Of a stretch of 64,000 nt of DNA, positions 7,956 to 25,119 are shown piece by piece; position 1 is the stretch's first letter; each line of letters opens with the position of its first letter. This DNA is from Piscicola geometra (taxonomy: Eukaryota > Annelida > Clitellata > Hirudinida > Piscicolidae), in assembly GCA_943735955.1 (NCBI GenBank), contig OX030955.1, positions 11,913,220-11,977,219 of the forward strand, in the 5' to 3' direction. The notes below the pieces were generated by a model, which had not been told where the DNA came from, ran no database searches, and saw nothing but the letters and a program-made list of their open reading frames with translations. Both the position numbers and the translations under genes were made by a program.

Positions 7956-8327
7956 CTACTTGGAGCTGGTGTACTTGGTGACGGCCTTGGTTCCTTCGCT
8001 TACAGCGTGCTTCGCCAACTCACCAGGCAGCAGGAGTCGAACGGCTGTTTGAATTTCCCTAGACGTGATGGTCGAGCGCTTGTTGTAGTGCGCCAGTCTA
8101 GACGCCTCAGCAGCGATTCTCTCGAAGATGTCGTTCACGAAAGAGTTCATGATCGACATAGCCTTGCCGCTGATGCCGGTGTCGGGGTGCACTTGCTTGA
8201 GCACCTTGTAGATGTAAATGAAGTAGGACTCCTTTCGCCTCTTCTTCTGCTTCTTATCGGCATTTCTGACCGCCTTCGCCTTACTCGCGGCCTTCTTGGC
8301 TCCCTTACTGGCTGGTTTGGGTGGCAT
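7956..8327 (-). CDS. H2B: Histone H2B, unit 2
   Basis: Protein identical to 2362-2733, with Phe36 and Gly54; the Pro codon in LLPGEL is CCT. Confidence 0.98.
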   Translation of the reverse strand: MPPKPASKGAKKAASKAKAVRNADKKQKKRRKESYFIYIYKVLKQVHPDTGISGKAMSIMNSFVNDIFERIAAEASRLAHYNKRSTITSREIQTAVRLLLPGELAKHAVSEGTKAVTKYTSSK

Positions 8328-8753
8328 GCTTGTTGACTAATTGACTGACTAACTGACCGACTGAGAATGAGAATATGTGAAATTTCACAAATGCAGAGTC
8401 GACGTCTTGCTACTATTTATACGGAAAGCGATCTCGCCACTTTAGTCAAGTTATCACGTGAGCAATTGACTAAAGTTACTCAGCCAATTAGAGCCGACGT
8501 TCGAAAGTTTGACTAAAGTGAAATAGACGAATGGCGGTTGATATTTCAAATTTGACTAAAGTCAAATCGACGAACGGCGGTTGAGACAACAAAGTTGACT
8601 AAAGTGAAATCGACGAATGGCAGTAGAGATTTCAAATTTGACTAAAGTCACTTTTGTATATAAAGGAGCTTTCAAATTTAACTCGACATAACTACCGATC
8701 TCCATTCCATTAGATTTTACATTTCTTAGTAGTCAACGTCATCAGTCATCAGC
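8328..8753. promoter_or_regulatory. Bidirectional H2B/H2A promoter, unit 2
   Basis: Five TTGACTAAAGT copies at 43-bp spacing starting at 8466, as in unit 1. Confidence 0.88.
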
Positions 8754-9158
8754 ATGTCTGGCAGAGGTAAAGGCGGCAAAGTGAAGGGAAAGTCAAAGAC
8801 TAGGTCGAGTCGTGCGGGACTGCAATTCCCGGTCGGAAGAATTCACAGACTTCTTCGCAAAGGCAACTACGCCGAAAGAATCGGTGCAGGCGCGCCAGTC
8901 TACTTGGCCGCCGTGATGGAGTACTTGGCGGCTGAGGTACTCGAGTTGGCGGGCAACGCCGCGCGTGACAACAAGAAGACGAGAATCATTCCTCGTCACT
9001 TGCAACTAGCCATCAGGAACGACGAAGAGTTGAACAAACTTTTGTCCGGCGTCACGATCGCCCAAGGTGGTGTCTTGCCAAACATCCAGGCGGTTCTGCT
9101 GCCCAAGAAGACCGCTACAACTGGTGGAGGAGGCAGCCAGGCTGTTTCCAGTCAGTAA
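8754..9158 (+). CDS. H2A: Histone H2A, unit 2
   Basis: Protein identical to 3160-3564, including the [11 protein letters not shown] end. Confidence 0.98.
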   Translation: MSGRGKGGKVKGKSKTRSSRAGLQFPVGRIHRLLRKGNYAERIGAGAPVYLAAVMEYLAAEVLELAGNAARDNKKTRIIPRHLQLAIRNDEELNKLLSGVTIAQGGVLPNIQAVLLPKKTATTGGGGSQAVSSQ

Positions 9159-9199
9159 CGGATTCTGCTTGCTTCTTTACCAGCGAACAACTTCAAAAC

Positions 9200-9215
9200 G
9201 GCTCTTTTCAGAGCC
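9200..9215 (+). terminator. H2A 3' hairpin, unit 2
   Basis: Canonical hairpin. Confidence 0.97.
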
Positions 9216-11901
9216 ACCCAATCTCGAAAAATAAAAAAGACTCTATGTTGTTGTTGTTTACTAAAGTAATGTAAACATTTTATTATTCTTTTTTCTTGTT
9301 GTCGTCGTTTTCCATTTCGGCTTTATATCCGTCCATAAGCAGTATCAGCATCAAGGCGTCTACACTTTTCATAAATTCGGCTTTTTCATTATTTCTAACA
9401 AAGTCGCTTGAGATTGATTATATAAAAGGAAATTCCTTTTAGAAGGAGGAAAGTACTATAATTGTGAAAACGTAATTGAACCTAGCAGGCTAGAGGGTAT
9501 CAAGGCATCTTTAGGCAACTATCATATTATATTCATTCATATTTCTACCTACTGTTTCGAGTTATCTTCGTGGTGACTCAAAAACAAACGGCATAATAAT
9601 AATAATAATAGATGTGTCTATAAAAGTAGTATGGCCCTCAATGCCTCTACTCCTTTCATCATTTGTGATAAATAAAGCTTGTAAAAGACTCACTTCAAAT
9701 CAAATAAATTCCAAATTTAGAAAAAGTATGCTTTTCTATCTATTCAACAATCTCATGTTGTATACACTTAATTAAATATTTCACAAAGTTTGAATTTTAA
9801 GTGTAATCTTTAGTCGCCAGGGGGACAAAAAACTGAAATTTATAAGGGTTTTTTCTTTGATTATTTATAAAATCATGAAATTTAGATGAAGTGCATAATA
9901 ACAACAAAAATATTAACAGCAATAGAGCCATGGCAGTTTCAGTCTGCCTGCCTGCCTGCCTGCCTTCCTCCCTGCCAGCTAGCCTCTGCCTGCACACCTA
10001 TATCTATTCAATATGTAGTAGCATTAGAAGAAGGCTTTCAATTTGAAGGCAGAATGCATTTATTATTAATATTAATTTCCATTTGGATTATTAATATTCA
10101 CACAATATTCTTCTTTTTTTTCTATTCATCTACTATGCTTTCATAGGCACTCCAAAGGCTGCCTTCCAACATAAGGCAATTGCTCACACTCAGACTGGCA
10201 CTGCTTTGTAATTATATTTATTGTCTTCATTAATGTTCAAGATGAGAGCTAGATTGCTATTATTAGTATTTATGAACTGCAAAAAAAATTCATTTGAAAT
10301 GTTCAAGTAGATAGAAAGAAAGAAAGATTGAATGTAAATGCCATCAGGCAGAAGCAAGTGCAAGAAAGAAGACAAGAAAGAGTCACTCTATAGCAGCATT
10401 TGTAGCTACTCTTTAGCTTGGTATTTCTCATAAACAGTCAAAAGCCTACTCATGCCATGACAGTAAAACATCTTGGATGTATCTTGTATGTATGTATGTA
10501 TGAGAATGTAGAAGGTATTAGTTCTTGAAAGAACTAGTTTTAGCTCTAAAGAAACAAGCATCGGATTCTTTTTTCATTTAATTAGACTTATTAAAAAGCT
10601 AATTTTTAATTTCCTTATAACTCTAGTTCTTTCAAATCTCGGTCTTTTCGTTGGCGCCAAAACGCTTTGTTCTTTCAAGTTTATAAACAAAGCCTTTAAA
10701 CACCCTTCATTTTGACTTTTAAACGCAATTCTTTTGCCTAAATTTATTAACTTACATTTATATAAGAAAAAGAAGAGTAGAAGGATGATAAGGAGACATT
10801 TTCTTTTATTCCATAAGTACCTTCAAACCATGCCAATTAAAAATTTCTAAATGATGATGAAGCATTAAAGTGTTATGAGGTGAAATCTTATGAGATAGGT
10901 GAGCAGTCAGTCAGACAGGCAGACAGACAGGCAGGCAGGCAGGCAGGCAGCAGACAGGCACTCAGTCAGTCAGTGAGGCAACAAGACCTAGTCATTAAGC
11001 AAAATTTGGGAATTTGAGTAAAAGACCAAAAGAAAAACTTATAAAAACATTTAAAACTCACTTGCTGCTTCAGAGGAGAAGGTGAGCAAGAGATTATGAG
11101 CCTTATCAATATCTCTATAGATAGTTGCCAAAAATGACATGCAAATAGTAATAAAAACTAAAAAGTAGAAGAAACATTCTATTTAATTCTATATATCGAG
11201 TCAAAAGAATCATGTGGATTAAAAATAAGAAGATATACTATTTAGAAATGACATGTGTGAACATGCATTCAGTCAGTCAAGGGCTCTTACAAAGAGGCAA
11301 GCAAGGATAGAATCCACTTTTGTTGATTGAAAGTAACATGTAAAAGTATAAATTTTATAAAATCAAAATAACTCACCTTTCGACTGTTTACAAAAACTTC
11401 ATCTCAATCAAGTATGTAGAAGGCAAAAACTGCCTAAAAACTATTAGATTGGCATAAACGCACCAAGAAAGAAGTTGTGATTTTCTTTTAATCAAAAAAT
11501 ATCTATCAATCAAATATATATGAAAAATGTTTTAAAAGGTTGCAAATGTCAAGAGATTCAATCTGATGTCATGAGAGAGCAGGAGGGCAGACAGGCATAA
11601 AGACCTAAGGGAAATAATATATACTCTTGACTATATGTTCTTATTATAGGATGAAAATGTAATTTTTTTTATTATCCAAATAACTCACTAATACTAACTA
11701 TATTGAAATTATTATTTTTAGTCGCCAGAGAGCCAAAAATAGCAATAAATAAAATAACAACTGACCGAATGAGAAGGGAGGATGCTTCTTTTTCTTTACA
11801 CCACCACCACCAACAGCAACAACAACAACAACAGCAACAACAACAACAACAGCAGCAACGAAGAAACAACAACAAAGTTTATTTCTTTTTTGAGCATTGG
11901 T
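9216..11901. other. Long spacer 2
   Basis: Same content as spacer 1, with G at the 4728 equivalent (GAAAGAAAGAAAG). Confidence 0.85.
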
Positions 11902-11917
11902 GGCTCTGAAAAGAGCC
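11902..11917 (-). terminator. H3 3' hairpin, unit 3
   Basis: Intact canonical hairpin. Confidence 0.96.
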
Positions 11918-11953
11918 GTTTTGTGGTGCAAGTTAAGTGATGAGCATTTCTTC

Positions 11954-13063
<1,110 letters not shown>

Positions 13064-13100
13064 GTCTCTTTCATCTATCCATCCATCCATCCTCACAAAC

Positions 13101-13116
13101 GGTCCTTTTCAGGACC
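13101..13116 (+). terminator. H4 3' hairpin, unit 3
   Basis: GGTCCT stem form. Confidence 0.95.
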
Positions 13117-13500
13117 ACAATTTCGAAAAAACAAAAATAACTTTTGTCCTTTACCTCTCATATGAAAGAAAATTATTCTTCTTATTAATGGCTTAATATT
13201 CTTGATTGATTGATTACATTGAGTGAATTTTTGTTCAATAATAAAAAATGGAATCTCTCAAGTACATAATCATTATTATTATCATGTCTATTCTTGATTT
13301 AGTGGACTTTTTTTAAATAATTAAAAACTTTATTAAATTGAATCTTTATTAAAAGTAAAAATATACATTTTCGGAGAGTTCAATTTTCAATTCATCTAAT
13401 CAATTAAGCATTTCATTAGCGGTGCCGTTAAGAGAGGTGCAGGCTAATATTAAATGAATAATCAACAAAGTGTCTATTTTTTCGTTTTTTGACATTTGGT

Positions 13501-13516
13501 GGCTCTGAAAAGAGCC
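13501..13516 (-). terminator. H2B 3' hairpin, unit 3
   Basis: Canonical hairpin on the minus strand. Confidence 0.95.
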
Positions 13517-13554
13517 TTTTGATGAATGTTTAATAGTGAGGTAGTAGCAGATTT

Positions 13555-13926
13555 CTACTTGGAGCTGGTGTACTTGGTGACGGCCTTGGTTCCTTCGCTT
13601 ACAGCGTGCTTCGCCAACTCACCGGGCAGCAGGAGTCGAACGGCTGTTTGAATTTCCCTAGACGTGATGGTCGAGCGCTTGTTGTAGTGCGCCAGTCTAG
13701 ACGCCTCAGCAGCGATTCTCTCGAAGATGTCGTTCACGAAAGAGTTCATGATCGACATAGCCTTGCCGCTGATGCCGGTGTCGGGGTGCACTTGCTTGAG
13801 CACCTTGTAGATGTAAATGAAGTAGGACTCCTTTCGCCTCTTCTTCTGCTTCTTATCGGCATTTCTGACCGCCTTCGCCTTACTCGCGGCCTTCTTGGCT
13901 CCCTTACTGGCTGGTTTGGGTGGCAT
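13555..13926 (-). CDS. H2B: Histone H2B, unit 3
   Basis: Protein unchanged; carries the synonymous CCT to CCC change in the Pro codon of LLPGEL (+ strand G at 13624) that marks type-B units. Confidence 0.98.
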   Translation of the reverse strand: MPPKPASKGAKKAASKAKAVRNADKKQKKRRKESYFIYIYKVLKQVHPDTGISGKAMSIMNSFVNDIFERIAAEASRLAHYNKRSTITSREIQTAVRLLLPGELAKHAVSEGTKAVTKYTSSK

Positions 13927-14352
13927 GCTTGTTGACTAATTGACTGACTAACTGACCGACTGAGAATGAGAATATGTGAAATTTCACAAATGCAGAGTCG
14001 ACGTCTTGCTACTATTTATACGGAAAGCGATCTCGCCACTTTAGTCAAGTTATCACGTGAGCAATTGACTAAAGTTACTCAGCCAATTAGAGCCGACGTT
14101 CGAAAGTTTGACTAAAGTGAAATAGACGAATGGCGGTTGATATTTCAAATTTGACTAAAGTCAAATCGACGAACGGCGGTTGAGACAACAAAGTTGACTA
14201 AAGTGAAATCGACGAATGGCAGTAGAGATTTCAAATTTGACTAAAGTCACTTTTGTATATAAAGGAGCTTTCAAATTTAACTCGACATAACTACCGATCT
14301 CCATTCCATTAGATTTTACATTTCTTAGTAGTCAACGTCATCAGTCATCAGC
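13927..14352. promoter_or_regulatory. Bidirectional H2B/H2A promoter, unit 3
   Basis: Phased 43-bp motif series starting at 14065, unchanged. Confidence 0.88.
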
Positions 14353-14757
14353 ATGTCTGGCAGAGGTAAAGGCGGCAAAGTGAAGGGAAAGTCAAAGACT
14401 AGGTCGAGTCGTGCGGGACTGCAATTCCCGGTCGGAAGAATTCACAGACTTCTTCGCAAAGGCAACTACGCCGAAAGAATCGGTGCAGGCGCGCCAGTCT
14501 ACTTGGCCGCCGTGATGGAGTACTTGGCGGCTGAGGTACTCGAGTTGGCGGGCAACGCCGCGCGTGACAACAAGAAGACGAGAATCATTCCTCGTCACTT
14601 GCAACTAGCCATCAGGAACGACGAAGAGTTGAACAAACTTTTGTCCGGCGTCACGATCGCCCAAGGTGGTGTCTTGCCAAACATCCAGGCGGTTCTGCTG
14701 CCCAAGAAGACCGCTACAACTGGTGGAGGAGGCAGCCAGGCTGTTTCCAGTCAGTAA
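14353..14757 (+). CDS. H2A: Histone H2A, unit 3
   Basis: Protein identical to the other copies, SQ tail included. Confidence 0.98.
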   Translation: MSGRGKGGKVKGKSKTRSSRAGLQFPVGRIHRLLRKGNYAERIGAGAPVYLAAVMEYLAAEVLELAGNAARDNKKTRIIPRHLQLAIRNDEELNKLLSGVTIAQGGVLPNIQAVLLPKKTATTGGGGSQAVSSQ

Positions 14758-14798
14758 CGGATTCTGCTTGCTTCTTTACCAGCGAACAACTTCAAAAC

Positions 14799-14814
14799 GG
14801 CTCTTTTCAGAGCC
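14799..14814 (+). terminator. H2A 3' hairpin, unit 3
   Basis: Canonical hairpin. Confidence 0.97.
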
Positions 14815-17500
14815 ACCCAATCTCGAAAAATAAAAAAGACTCTATGTTGTTGTTGTTTACTAAAGTAATGTAAACATTTTATTATTCTTTTTTCTTGTTG
14901 TCGTCGTTTTCCATTTCGGCTTTATATCCGTCCATAAGCAGTATCAGCATCAAGGCGTCTACACTTTTCATAAATTCGGCTTTTTCATTATTTCTAACAA
15001 AGTCGCTTGAGATTGATTATATAAAAGGAAATTCCTTTTAGAAGGAGGAAAGTACTATAATTGTGAAAACGTAATTGAACCTAGCAGGCTAGAGGGTATC
15101 AAGGCATCTTTAGGCAACTATCATATTATATTCATTCATATTTCTACCTACTGTTTCGAGTTATCTTCGTGGTGACTCAAAAACAAACGGCATAATAATA
15201 ATAATAATAGATGTGTCTATAAAAGTAGTATGGCCCTCAATGCCTCTACTCCTTTCACCATTTGTGATAAATAAAGCTTGTAAAAGAGTCACTTCAATTC
15301 AAATAAATTCCAAATTTAGAAAAAGTATTCTTTTCTATCTATTCAACAATCTCATGTTGTATACACTTAATTAAATATTTCACAAAGTTTGAATTTTAAG
15401 TGTAATCTTTAGTCGCCAGGGGGACAAAAAACTTAAATTTATAAGGGTTTTTTCTTTGATTATTTATAAAATCATGAAATTTAGATGAAGTGCATAATAA
15501 CAACAAAAATATTAACAGCAATAGAGCCATGGCAGTTTCAGTCTGCCTGCCTGCCTGCCTGCCTTCCTCCCTGCCAGCTAGCCTCTGCCTGCACACCTAT
15601 ATCTATTCAATATGTAGTAGCATTAGAAGAAGGCTTTCAATTTGAAGGCAGAATGCATTTATTATTAATATTAATTTCCATTTGGATTATTAATATTCAC
15701 ACAATATTCTTCTTTTTTTTCTATTCATCTACTATGCTTTCATAGGCACTCCAAAGGCTGCCTTCCAACATAAGGCAATTGCTCACACTCAGACTGGCAC
15801 TGCTTTGTAATTATATTTATTGTCTTCATTAATGTTCAAGATGAGAGCTAGATTGCTATTATTAGTATTTATGAACTGCAAAAAAAATTCATTTGAAATG
15901 TTCAAGTAGATAGAAAGAAAAAAAGATTGAATGTAAATGCCATCAGGCAGAAGCAAGTGCAAGAAAGAAGACAAGAAAGAGTCACTCTATAGCAGCATTT
16001 GTAGCTACTCTTTAGCTTGGTATTTCTCATAAACAGTCAAAAGCCTACTCATGCCATGACAGTAAAACATCTTGGATGTATCTTGTATGTATGTATGTAT
16101 GAGAATGTAGAAGGTATTAGTTCTTGAAAGAACTAGTTTTAGCTCTAAAGAAATAAGCATCGGATTCTTTTTTCATTTAATTAGACTTATTAAAAAGCTA
16201 ATTTTTAATTTCCTTATAACTCTAGTTCTTTCAAATCTCGGTCTTTTCGTTGGCGCCAAAACGCTTTGTTCTTTCAAGTTTATAAACAAAGCCTTTAAAC
16301 ACCCTTCATTTTGACTTTTAAACGCAATTCTTTTGCCTAAATTTATTAACTTACATTTATATAAGAAAAAGAAGAGTAGAAGGATGATAAGGAGACATTT
16401 TCTTTTATTCCATAAGTACCTTCAAACCATGCCAATTAAAAATTTCTAAATGATGATGAAGCATTAAAGTGTTATGAGGTGAAATCTTATGAGATAGGTG
16501 AGCAGTCAGTCAGACAGGCAGACAGACAGGCAGGCAGGCAGGCAGGCAGCAGACAGGCACTCAGTCAGTCAGTGAGGCAACAAGACCTAGTCATTAAGCA
16601 AAATTTGGGAATTTGAGTAAAAGACCAAAAGAAAAACTTATAAAAACATTTAAAACTCACTTGCTGCTTCAGAGGAGAAGGTGAGCAAGAGATTATGAGC
16701 CTTATCAATATCTCTATAGATAGTTGCCAAAAATGACATGCAAATAGTAATAAAAACTAAAAAGTAGAAGAAACATTCTATTTAATTCTATATATCGAGT
16801 CAAAAGAATCATGTGGATTAAAAATAAGAAGATATACTATTTAGAAATGACATGTGTGAACATGCATTCAGTCAGTCAAGGGCTCTTACAAAGAGGCAAG
16901 CAAGGATAGAATCCACTTTTGTTGATTGAAAGTAACATGTAAAAGTATAAATTTTATAAAATCAAAATAACTCACCTTTCGACTGTTTACAAAAACTTCA
17001 TCTCAATCAAGTATGTAGAAGGCAAAAACTGCCTAAAAACTATTAGATTGGCATAAACGCACCAAGAAAGAAGTTGTGATTTTCTTTTAATCAAAAAATA
17101 TCTATCAATCAAATATATATGAAAAATGTTTTAAAAGGTTGCAAATGTCAAGAGATTCAATCTGATGTCATGAGAGAGCAGGAGGGCAGACAGGCATAAA
17201 GACCTAAGGGAAATAATATATACTCTTGACTATATGTTCTTATTATAGGATGAAAATGTAATTTTTTTTATTATCCAAATAACTCACTAATACTAACTAT
17301 ATTGAAATTATTATTTTTAGTCGCCAGAGAGCCAAAAATAGCAATAAATAAAATAACAACTGACCGAATGAGAAGGGAGGATGCTTCTTTTTCTTTACAC
17401 CACCACCACCAACAGCAACAACAACAACAACAGCAACAACAACAACAACAGCAGCAACGAAGAAACAACAACAAAGTTTATTTCTTTTTTGAGCATTGGT
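14815..17500. other. Long spacer 3 (type B)
   Basis: Carries the B-specific bases: C 15258, T 15298, T 15329, T 15434 and T 16154, plus G 15288 (shared with units 9-11) and A at the 4728 equivalent. Four of the five B-specific bases lie within 180 bp. Confidence 0.9.
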
Positions 17501-17516
17501 GGCTCTGAAAAGAGCC
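17501..17516 (-). terminator. H3 3' hairpin, unit 4
   Basis: Intact canonical hairpin. Confidence 0.96.
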
Positions 17517-17552
17517 GTTTTGTGGTGCAAGTTAAGTGATGAGCATTTCTTC

Positions 17553-18662
<1,110 letters not shown>

Positions 18663-18699
18663 GTCTCTTTCATCTATCCATCCATCCATCCTCACAAAC

Positions 18700-18715
18700 G
18701 GTCCTTTTCAGGACC
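18700..18715 (+). terminator. H4 3' hairpin, unit 4
   Basis: GGTCCT stem form. Confidence 0.95.
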
Positions 18716-19094
18716 ACAATTTCGAAAAAACAAAAATAACTTTTGTCCTTTACCTCTCATATGAAAGAAAATTATTCTTCTTATTAATGGCTTAATATTC
18801 TTGATTGATTGATTGAGTGAATTTTTGTTCAATAATAAAAAATGGAATCTCTCAAGTACATAATCATTATTATTATCATGTCTATTCTTGATTTAGTGGA
18901 CTTTTTTTAAATAATTAAAAACTTTATTAAATTGAATCTTTATTAAAAGTAAAAATATACATTTTCGGAGAGTTCAATTTTCAATTCATCTAATCAATTA
19001 AGCATTTCATTAGCGGTGCCGTTAAGAGAGGTGCAGGCTAATATTAAATGAATAATCAACAAAGTGTCTATTTTTTCGTTTTTTGACATTTGGT

Positions 19095-19110
19095 GGCTCT
19101 GAAAAGAGCC
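19095..19110 (-). terminator. H2B 3' hairpin, unit 4
   Basis: Canonical hairpin on the minus strand. Confidence 0.95.
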
Positions 19111-19148
19111 TTTTGATGAATGTTTAATAGTGAGGTAGTAGCAGATTT

Positions 19149-19520
19149 CTACTTGGAGCTGGTGTACTTGGTGACGGCCTTGGTTCCTTCGCTTACAGCG
19201 TGCTTCGCCAACTCACCAGGCAGCAGGAGTCGAACGGCTGTTTGAATTTCCCTAGACGTGATGGTCGAGCGCTTGTTGTAGTGCGCCAGTCTAGACGCCT
19301 CAGCAGCGATTCTCTCGAAGATGTCGTTCACGAAAGAGTTCATGATCGACATAGCCTTGCCGCTGATGCCGGTGTCGGGGTGCACTTGCTTGAGCACCTT
19401 GTAGATGTAAATGAAGTAGGACTCCTTTCGCCTCTTCTTCTGCTTCTTATCGGCATTTCTGACCGCCTTCGCCTTACTCGCGGCCTTCTTGGCTCCCTTA
19501 CTGGCTGGTTTGGGTGGCAT
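19149..19520 (-). CDS. H2B: Histone H2B, unit 4
   Basis: Protein identical; CCT Pro codon (type A). Confidence 0.98.
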   Translation of the reverse strand: MPPKPASKGAKKAASKAKAVRNADKKQKKRRKESYFIYIYKVLKQVHPDTGISGKAMSIMNSFVNDIFERIAAEASRLAHYNKRSTITSREIQTAVRLLLPGELAKHAVSEGTKAVTKYTSSK

Positions 19521-19946
19521 GCTTGTTGACTAATTGACTGACTAACTGACCGACTGAGAATGAGAATATGTGAAATTTCACAAATGCAGAGTCGACGTCT
19601 TGCTACTATTTATACGGAAAGCGATCTCGCCACTTTAGTCAAGTTATCACGTGAGCAATTGACTAAAGTTACTCAGCCAATTAGAGCCGACGTTCGAAAG
19701 TTTGACTAAAGTGAAATAGACGAATGGCGGTTGATATTTCAAATTTGACTAAAGTCAAATCGACGAACGGCGGTTGAGACAACAAAGTTGACTAAAGTGA
19801 AATCGACGAATGGCAGTAGAGATTTCAAATTTGACTAAAGTCACTTTTGTATATAAAGGAGCTTTCAAATTTAACTCGACATAACTACCGATCTCCATTC
19901 CATTAGATTTTACATTTCTTAGTAGTCAACGTCATCAGTCATCAGC
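19521..19946. promoter_or_regulatory. Bidirectional H2B/H2A promoter, unit 4
   Basis: Phased 43-bp motif series starting at 19659. Confidence 0.88.
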
Positions 19947-20351
19947 ATGTCTGGCAGAGGTAAAGGCGGCAAAGTGAAGGGAAAGTCAAAGACTAGGTCG
20001 AGTCGTGCGGGACTGCAATTCCCGGTCGGAAGAATTCACAGACTTCTTCGCAAAGGCAACTACGCCGAAAGAATCGGTGCAGGCGCGCCAGTCTACTTGG
20101 CCGCCGTGATGGAGTACTTGGCGGCTGAGGTACTCGAGTTGGCGGGCAACGCCGCGCGTGACAACAAGAAGACGAGAATCATTCCTCGTCACTTGCAACT
20201 AGCCATCAGGAACGACGAAGAGTTGAACAAACTTTTGTCCGGCGTCACGATCGCCCAAGGTGGTGTCTTGCCAAACATCCAGGCGGTTCTGCTGCCCAAG
20301 AAGACCGCTACAACTGGTGGAGGAGGCAGCCAGGCTGTTTCCAGTCAGTAA
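19947..20351 (+). CDS. H2A: Histone H2A, unit 4
   Basis: Protein identical to the other copies. Confidence 0.98.
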   Translation: MSGRGKGGKVKGKSKTRSSRAGLQFPVGRIHRLLRKGNYAERIGAGAPVYLAAVMEYLAAEVLELAGNAARDNKKTRIIPRHLQLAIRNDEELNKLLSGVTIAQGGVLPNIQAVLLPKKTATTGGGGSQAVSSQ

Positions 20352-20392
20352 CGGATTCTGCTTGCTTCTTTACCAGCGAACAACTTCAAAAC

Positions 20393-20408
20393 GGCTCTTT
20401 TCAGAGCC
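20393..20408 (+). terminator. H2A 3' hairpin, unit 4
   Basis: Canonical hairpin. Confidence 0.97.
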
Positions 20409-23094
20409 ACCCAATCTCGAAAAATAAAAAAGACTCTATGTTGTTGTTGTTTACTAAAGTAATGTAAACATTTTATTATTCTTTTTTCTTGTTGTCGTCG
20501 TTTTCCATTTCGGCTTTATATCCGTCCATAAGCAGTATCAGCATCAAGGCGTCTACACTTTTCATAAATTCGGCTTTTTCATTATTTCTAACAAAGTCGC
20601 TTGAGATTGATTATATAAAAGGAAATTCCTTTTAGAAGGAGGAAAGTACTATAATTGTGAAAACGTAATTGAACCTAGCAGGCTAGAGGGTATCAAGGCA
20701 TCTTTAGGCAACTATCATATTATATTCATTCATATTTCTACCTACTGTTTCGAGTTATCTTCGTGGTGACTCAAAAACAAACGGCATAATAATAATAATA
20801 ATAGATGTGTCTATAAAAGTAGTATGGCCCTCAATGCCTCTACTCCTTTCATCATTTGTGATAAATAAAGCTTGTAAAAGACTCACTTCAAATCAAATAA
20901 ATTCCAAATTTAGAAAAAGTATGCTTTTCTATCTATTCAACAATCTCATGTTGTATACACTTAATTAAATATTTCACAAAGTTTGAATTTTAAGTGTAAT
21001 CTTTAGTCGCCAGGGGGACAAAAAACTGAAATTTATAAGGGTTTTTTCTTTGATTATTTATAAAATCATGAAATTTAGATGAAGTGCATAATAACAACAA
21101 AAATATTAACAGCAATAGAGCCATGGCAGTTTCAGTCTGCCTGCCTGCCTGCCTGCCTTCCTCCCTGCCAGCTAGCCTCTGCCTGCACACCTATATCTAT
21201 TCAATATGTAGTAGCATTAGAAGAAGGCTTTCAATTTGAAGGCAGAATGCATTTATTATTAATATTAATTTCCATTTGGATTATTAATATTCACACAATA
21301 TTCTTCTTTTTTTTCTATTCATCTACTATGCTTTCATAGGCACTCCAAAGGCTGCCTTCCAACATAAGGCAATTGCTCACACTCAGACTGGCACTGCTTT
21401 GTAATTATATTTATTGTCTTCATTAATGTTCAAGATGAGAGCTAGATTGCTATTATTAGTATTTATGAACTGCAAAAAAAATTCATTTGAAATGTTCAAG
21501 TAGATAGAAAGAAAGAAAGATTGAATGTAAATGCCATCAGGCAGAAGCAAGTGCAAGAAAGAAGACAAGAAAGAGTCACTCTATAGCAGCATTTGTAGCT
21601 ACTCTTTAGCTTGGTATTTCTCATAAACAGTCAAAAGCCTACTCATGCCATGACAGTAAAACATCTTGGATGTATCTTGTATGTATGTATGTATGAGAAT
21701 GTAGAAGGTATTAGTTCTTGAAAGAACTAGTTTTAGCTCTAAAGAAACAAGCATCGGATTCTTTTTTCATTTAATTAGACTTATTAAAAAGCTAATTTTT
21801 AATTTCCTTATAACTCTAGTTCTTTCAAATCTCGGTCTTTTCGTTGGCGCCAAAACGCTTTGTTCTTTCAAGTTTATAAACAAAGCCTTTAAACACCCTT
21901 CATTTTGACTTTTAAACGCAATTCTTTTGCCTAAATTTATTAACTTACATTTATATAAGAAAAAGAAGAGTAGAAGGATGATAAGGAGACATTTTCTTTT
22001 ATTCCATAAGTACCTTCAAACCATGCCAATTAAAAATTTCTAAATGATGATGAAGCATTAAAGTGTTATGAGGTGAAATCTTATGAGATAGGTGAGCAGT
22101 CAGTCAGACAGGCAGACAGACAGGCAGGCAGGCAGGCAGGCAGCAGACAGGCACTCAGTCAGTCAGTGAGGCAACAAGACCTAGTCATTAAGCAAAATTT
22201 GGGAATTTGAGTAAAAGACCAAAAGAAAAACTTATAAAAACATTTAAAACTCACTTGCTGCTTCAGAGGAGAAGGTGAGCAAGAGATTATGAGCCTTATC
22301 AATATCTCTATAGATAGTTGCCAAAAATGACATGCAAATAGTAATAAAAACTAAAAAGTAGAAGAAACATTCTATTTAATTCTATATATCGAGTCAAAAG
22401 AATCATGTGGATTAAAAATAAGAAGATATACTATTTAGAAATGACATGTGTGAACATGCATTCAGTCAGTCAAGGGCTCTTACAAAGAGGCAAGCAAGGA
22501 TAGAATCCACTTTTGTTGATTGAAAGTAACATGTAAAAGTATAAATTTTATAAAATCAAAATAACTCACCTTTCGACTGTTTACAAAAACTTCATCTCAA
22601 TCAAGTATGTAGAAGGCAAAAACTGCCTAAAAACTATTAGATTGGCATAAACGCACCAAGAAAGAAGTTGTGATTTTCTTTTAATCAAAAAATATCTATC
22701 AATCAAATATATATGAAAAATGTTTTAAAAGGTTGCAAATGTCAAGAGATTCAATCTGATGTCATGAGAGAGCAGGAGGGCAGACAGGCATAAAGACCTA
22801 AGGGAAATAATATATACTCTTGACTATATGTTCTTATTATAGGATGAAAATGTAATTTTTTTTATTATCCAAATAACTCACTAATACTAACTATATTGAA
22901 ATTATTATTTTTAGTCGCCAGAGAGCCAAAAATAGCAATAAATAAAATAACAACTGACCGAATGAGAAGGGAGGATGCTTCTTTTTCTTTACACCACCAC
23001 CACCAACAGCAACAACAACAACAACAGCAACAACAACAACAACAGCAGCAACGAAGAAACAACAACAAAGTTTATTTCTTTTTTGAGCATTGGT
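20409..23094. other. Long spacer 4 (type A)
   Basis: A-type bases at all B-diagnostic sites; otherwise as spacer 2. Confidence 0.85.
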
Positions 23095-23110
23095 GGCTCT
23101 GAAAAGAGCC
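23095..23110 (-). terminator. H3 3' hairpin, unit 5
   Basis: Intact canonical hairpin. Confidence 0.96.
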
Positions 23111-23146
23111 GTTTTGTGGTGCAAGTTAAGTGATGAGCATTTCTTC

Positions 23147-24256
<1,110 letters not shown>

Positions 24257-24293
24257 GTCTCTTTCATCTATCCATCCATCCATCCTCACAAAC

Positions 24294-24309
24294 GGTCCTT
24301 TTCAGGACC
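24294..24309 (+). terminator. H4 3' hairpin, unit 5
   Basis: GGTCCT stem form. Confidence 0.95.
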
Positions 24310-24693
24310 ACAATTTCGAAAAAACAAAAATAACTTTTGTCCTTTACCTCTCATATGAAAGAAAATTATTCTTCTTATTAATGGCTTAATATTCTTGATT
24401 GATTGATTACATTGAGTGAATTTTTGTTCAATAATAAAAAATGGAATCTCTCAAGTACATAATCATTATTATTATCATGTCTATTCTTGATTTAGTGGAC
24501 TTTTTTTAAATAATTAAAAACTTTATTAAATTGAATCTTTATTAAAAGTAAAAATATACATTTTCGGAGAGTTCAATTTTCAATTCATCTAATCAATTAA
24601 GCATTTCATTAGCGGTGCCGTTAAGAGAGGTGCAGGCTAATATTAAATGAATAATCAACAAAGTGTCTATTTTTTCGTTTTTTGACATTTGGT

Positions 24694-24709
24694 GGCTCTG
24701 AAAAGAGCC
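24694..24709 (-). terminator. H2B 3' hairpin, unit 5
   Basis: Canonical hairpin on the minus strand. Confidence 0.95.
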
Positions 24710-24747
24710 TTTTGATGAATGTTTAATAGTGAGGTAGTAGCAGATTT

Positions 24748-25119
24748 CTACTTGGAGCTGGTGTACTTGGTGACGGCCTTGGTTCCTTCGCTTACAGCGT
24801 GCTTCGCCAACTCACCGGGCAGCAGGAGTCGAACGGCTGTTTGAATTTCCCTAGACGTGATGGTCGAGCGCTTGTTGTAGTGCGCCAGTCTAGACGCCTC
24901 AGCAGCGATTCTCTCGAAGATGTCGTTCACGAAAGAGTTCATGATCGACATAGCCTTGCCGCTGATGCCGGTGTCGGGGTGCACTTGCTTGAGCACCTTG
25001 TAGATGTAAATGAAGTAGGACTCCTTTCGCCTCTTCTTCTGCTTCTTATCGGCATTTCTGACCGCCTTCGCCTTACTCGCGGCCTTCTTGGCTCCCTTAC
25101 TGGCTGGTTTGGGTGGCAT
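24748..25119 (-). CDS. H2B: Histone H2B, unit 5
   Basis: Protein identical; synonymous CCC Pro codon of type B. Confidence 0.98.
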   Translation of the reverse strand: MPPKPASKGAKKAASKAKAVRNADKKQKKRRKESYFIYIYKVLKQVHPDTGISGKAMSIMNSFVNDIFERIAAEASRLAHYNKRSTITSREIQTAVRLLLPGELAKHAVSEGTKAVTKYTSSK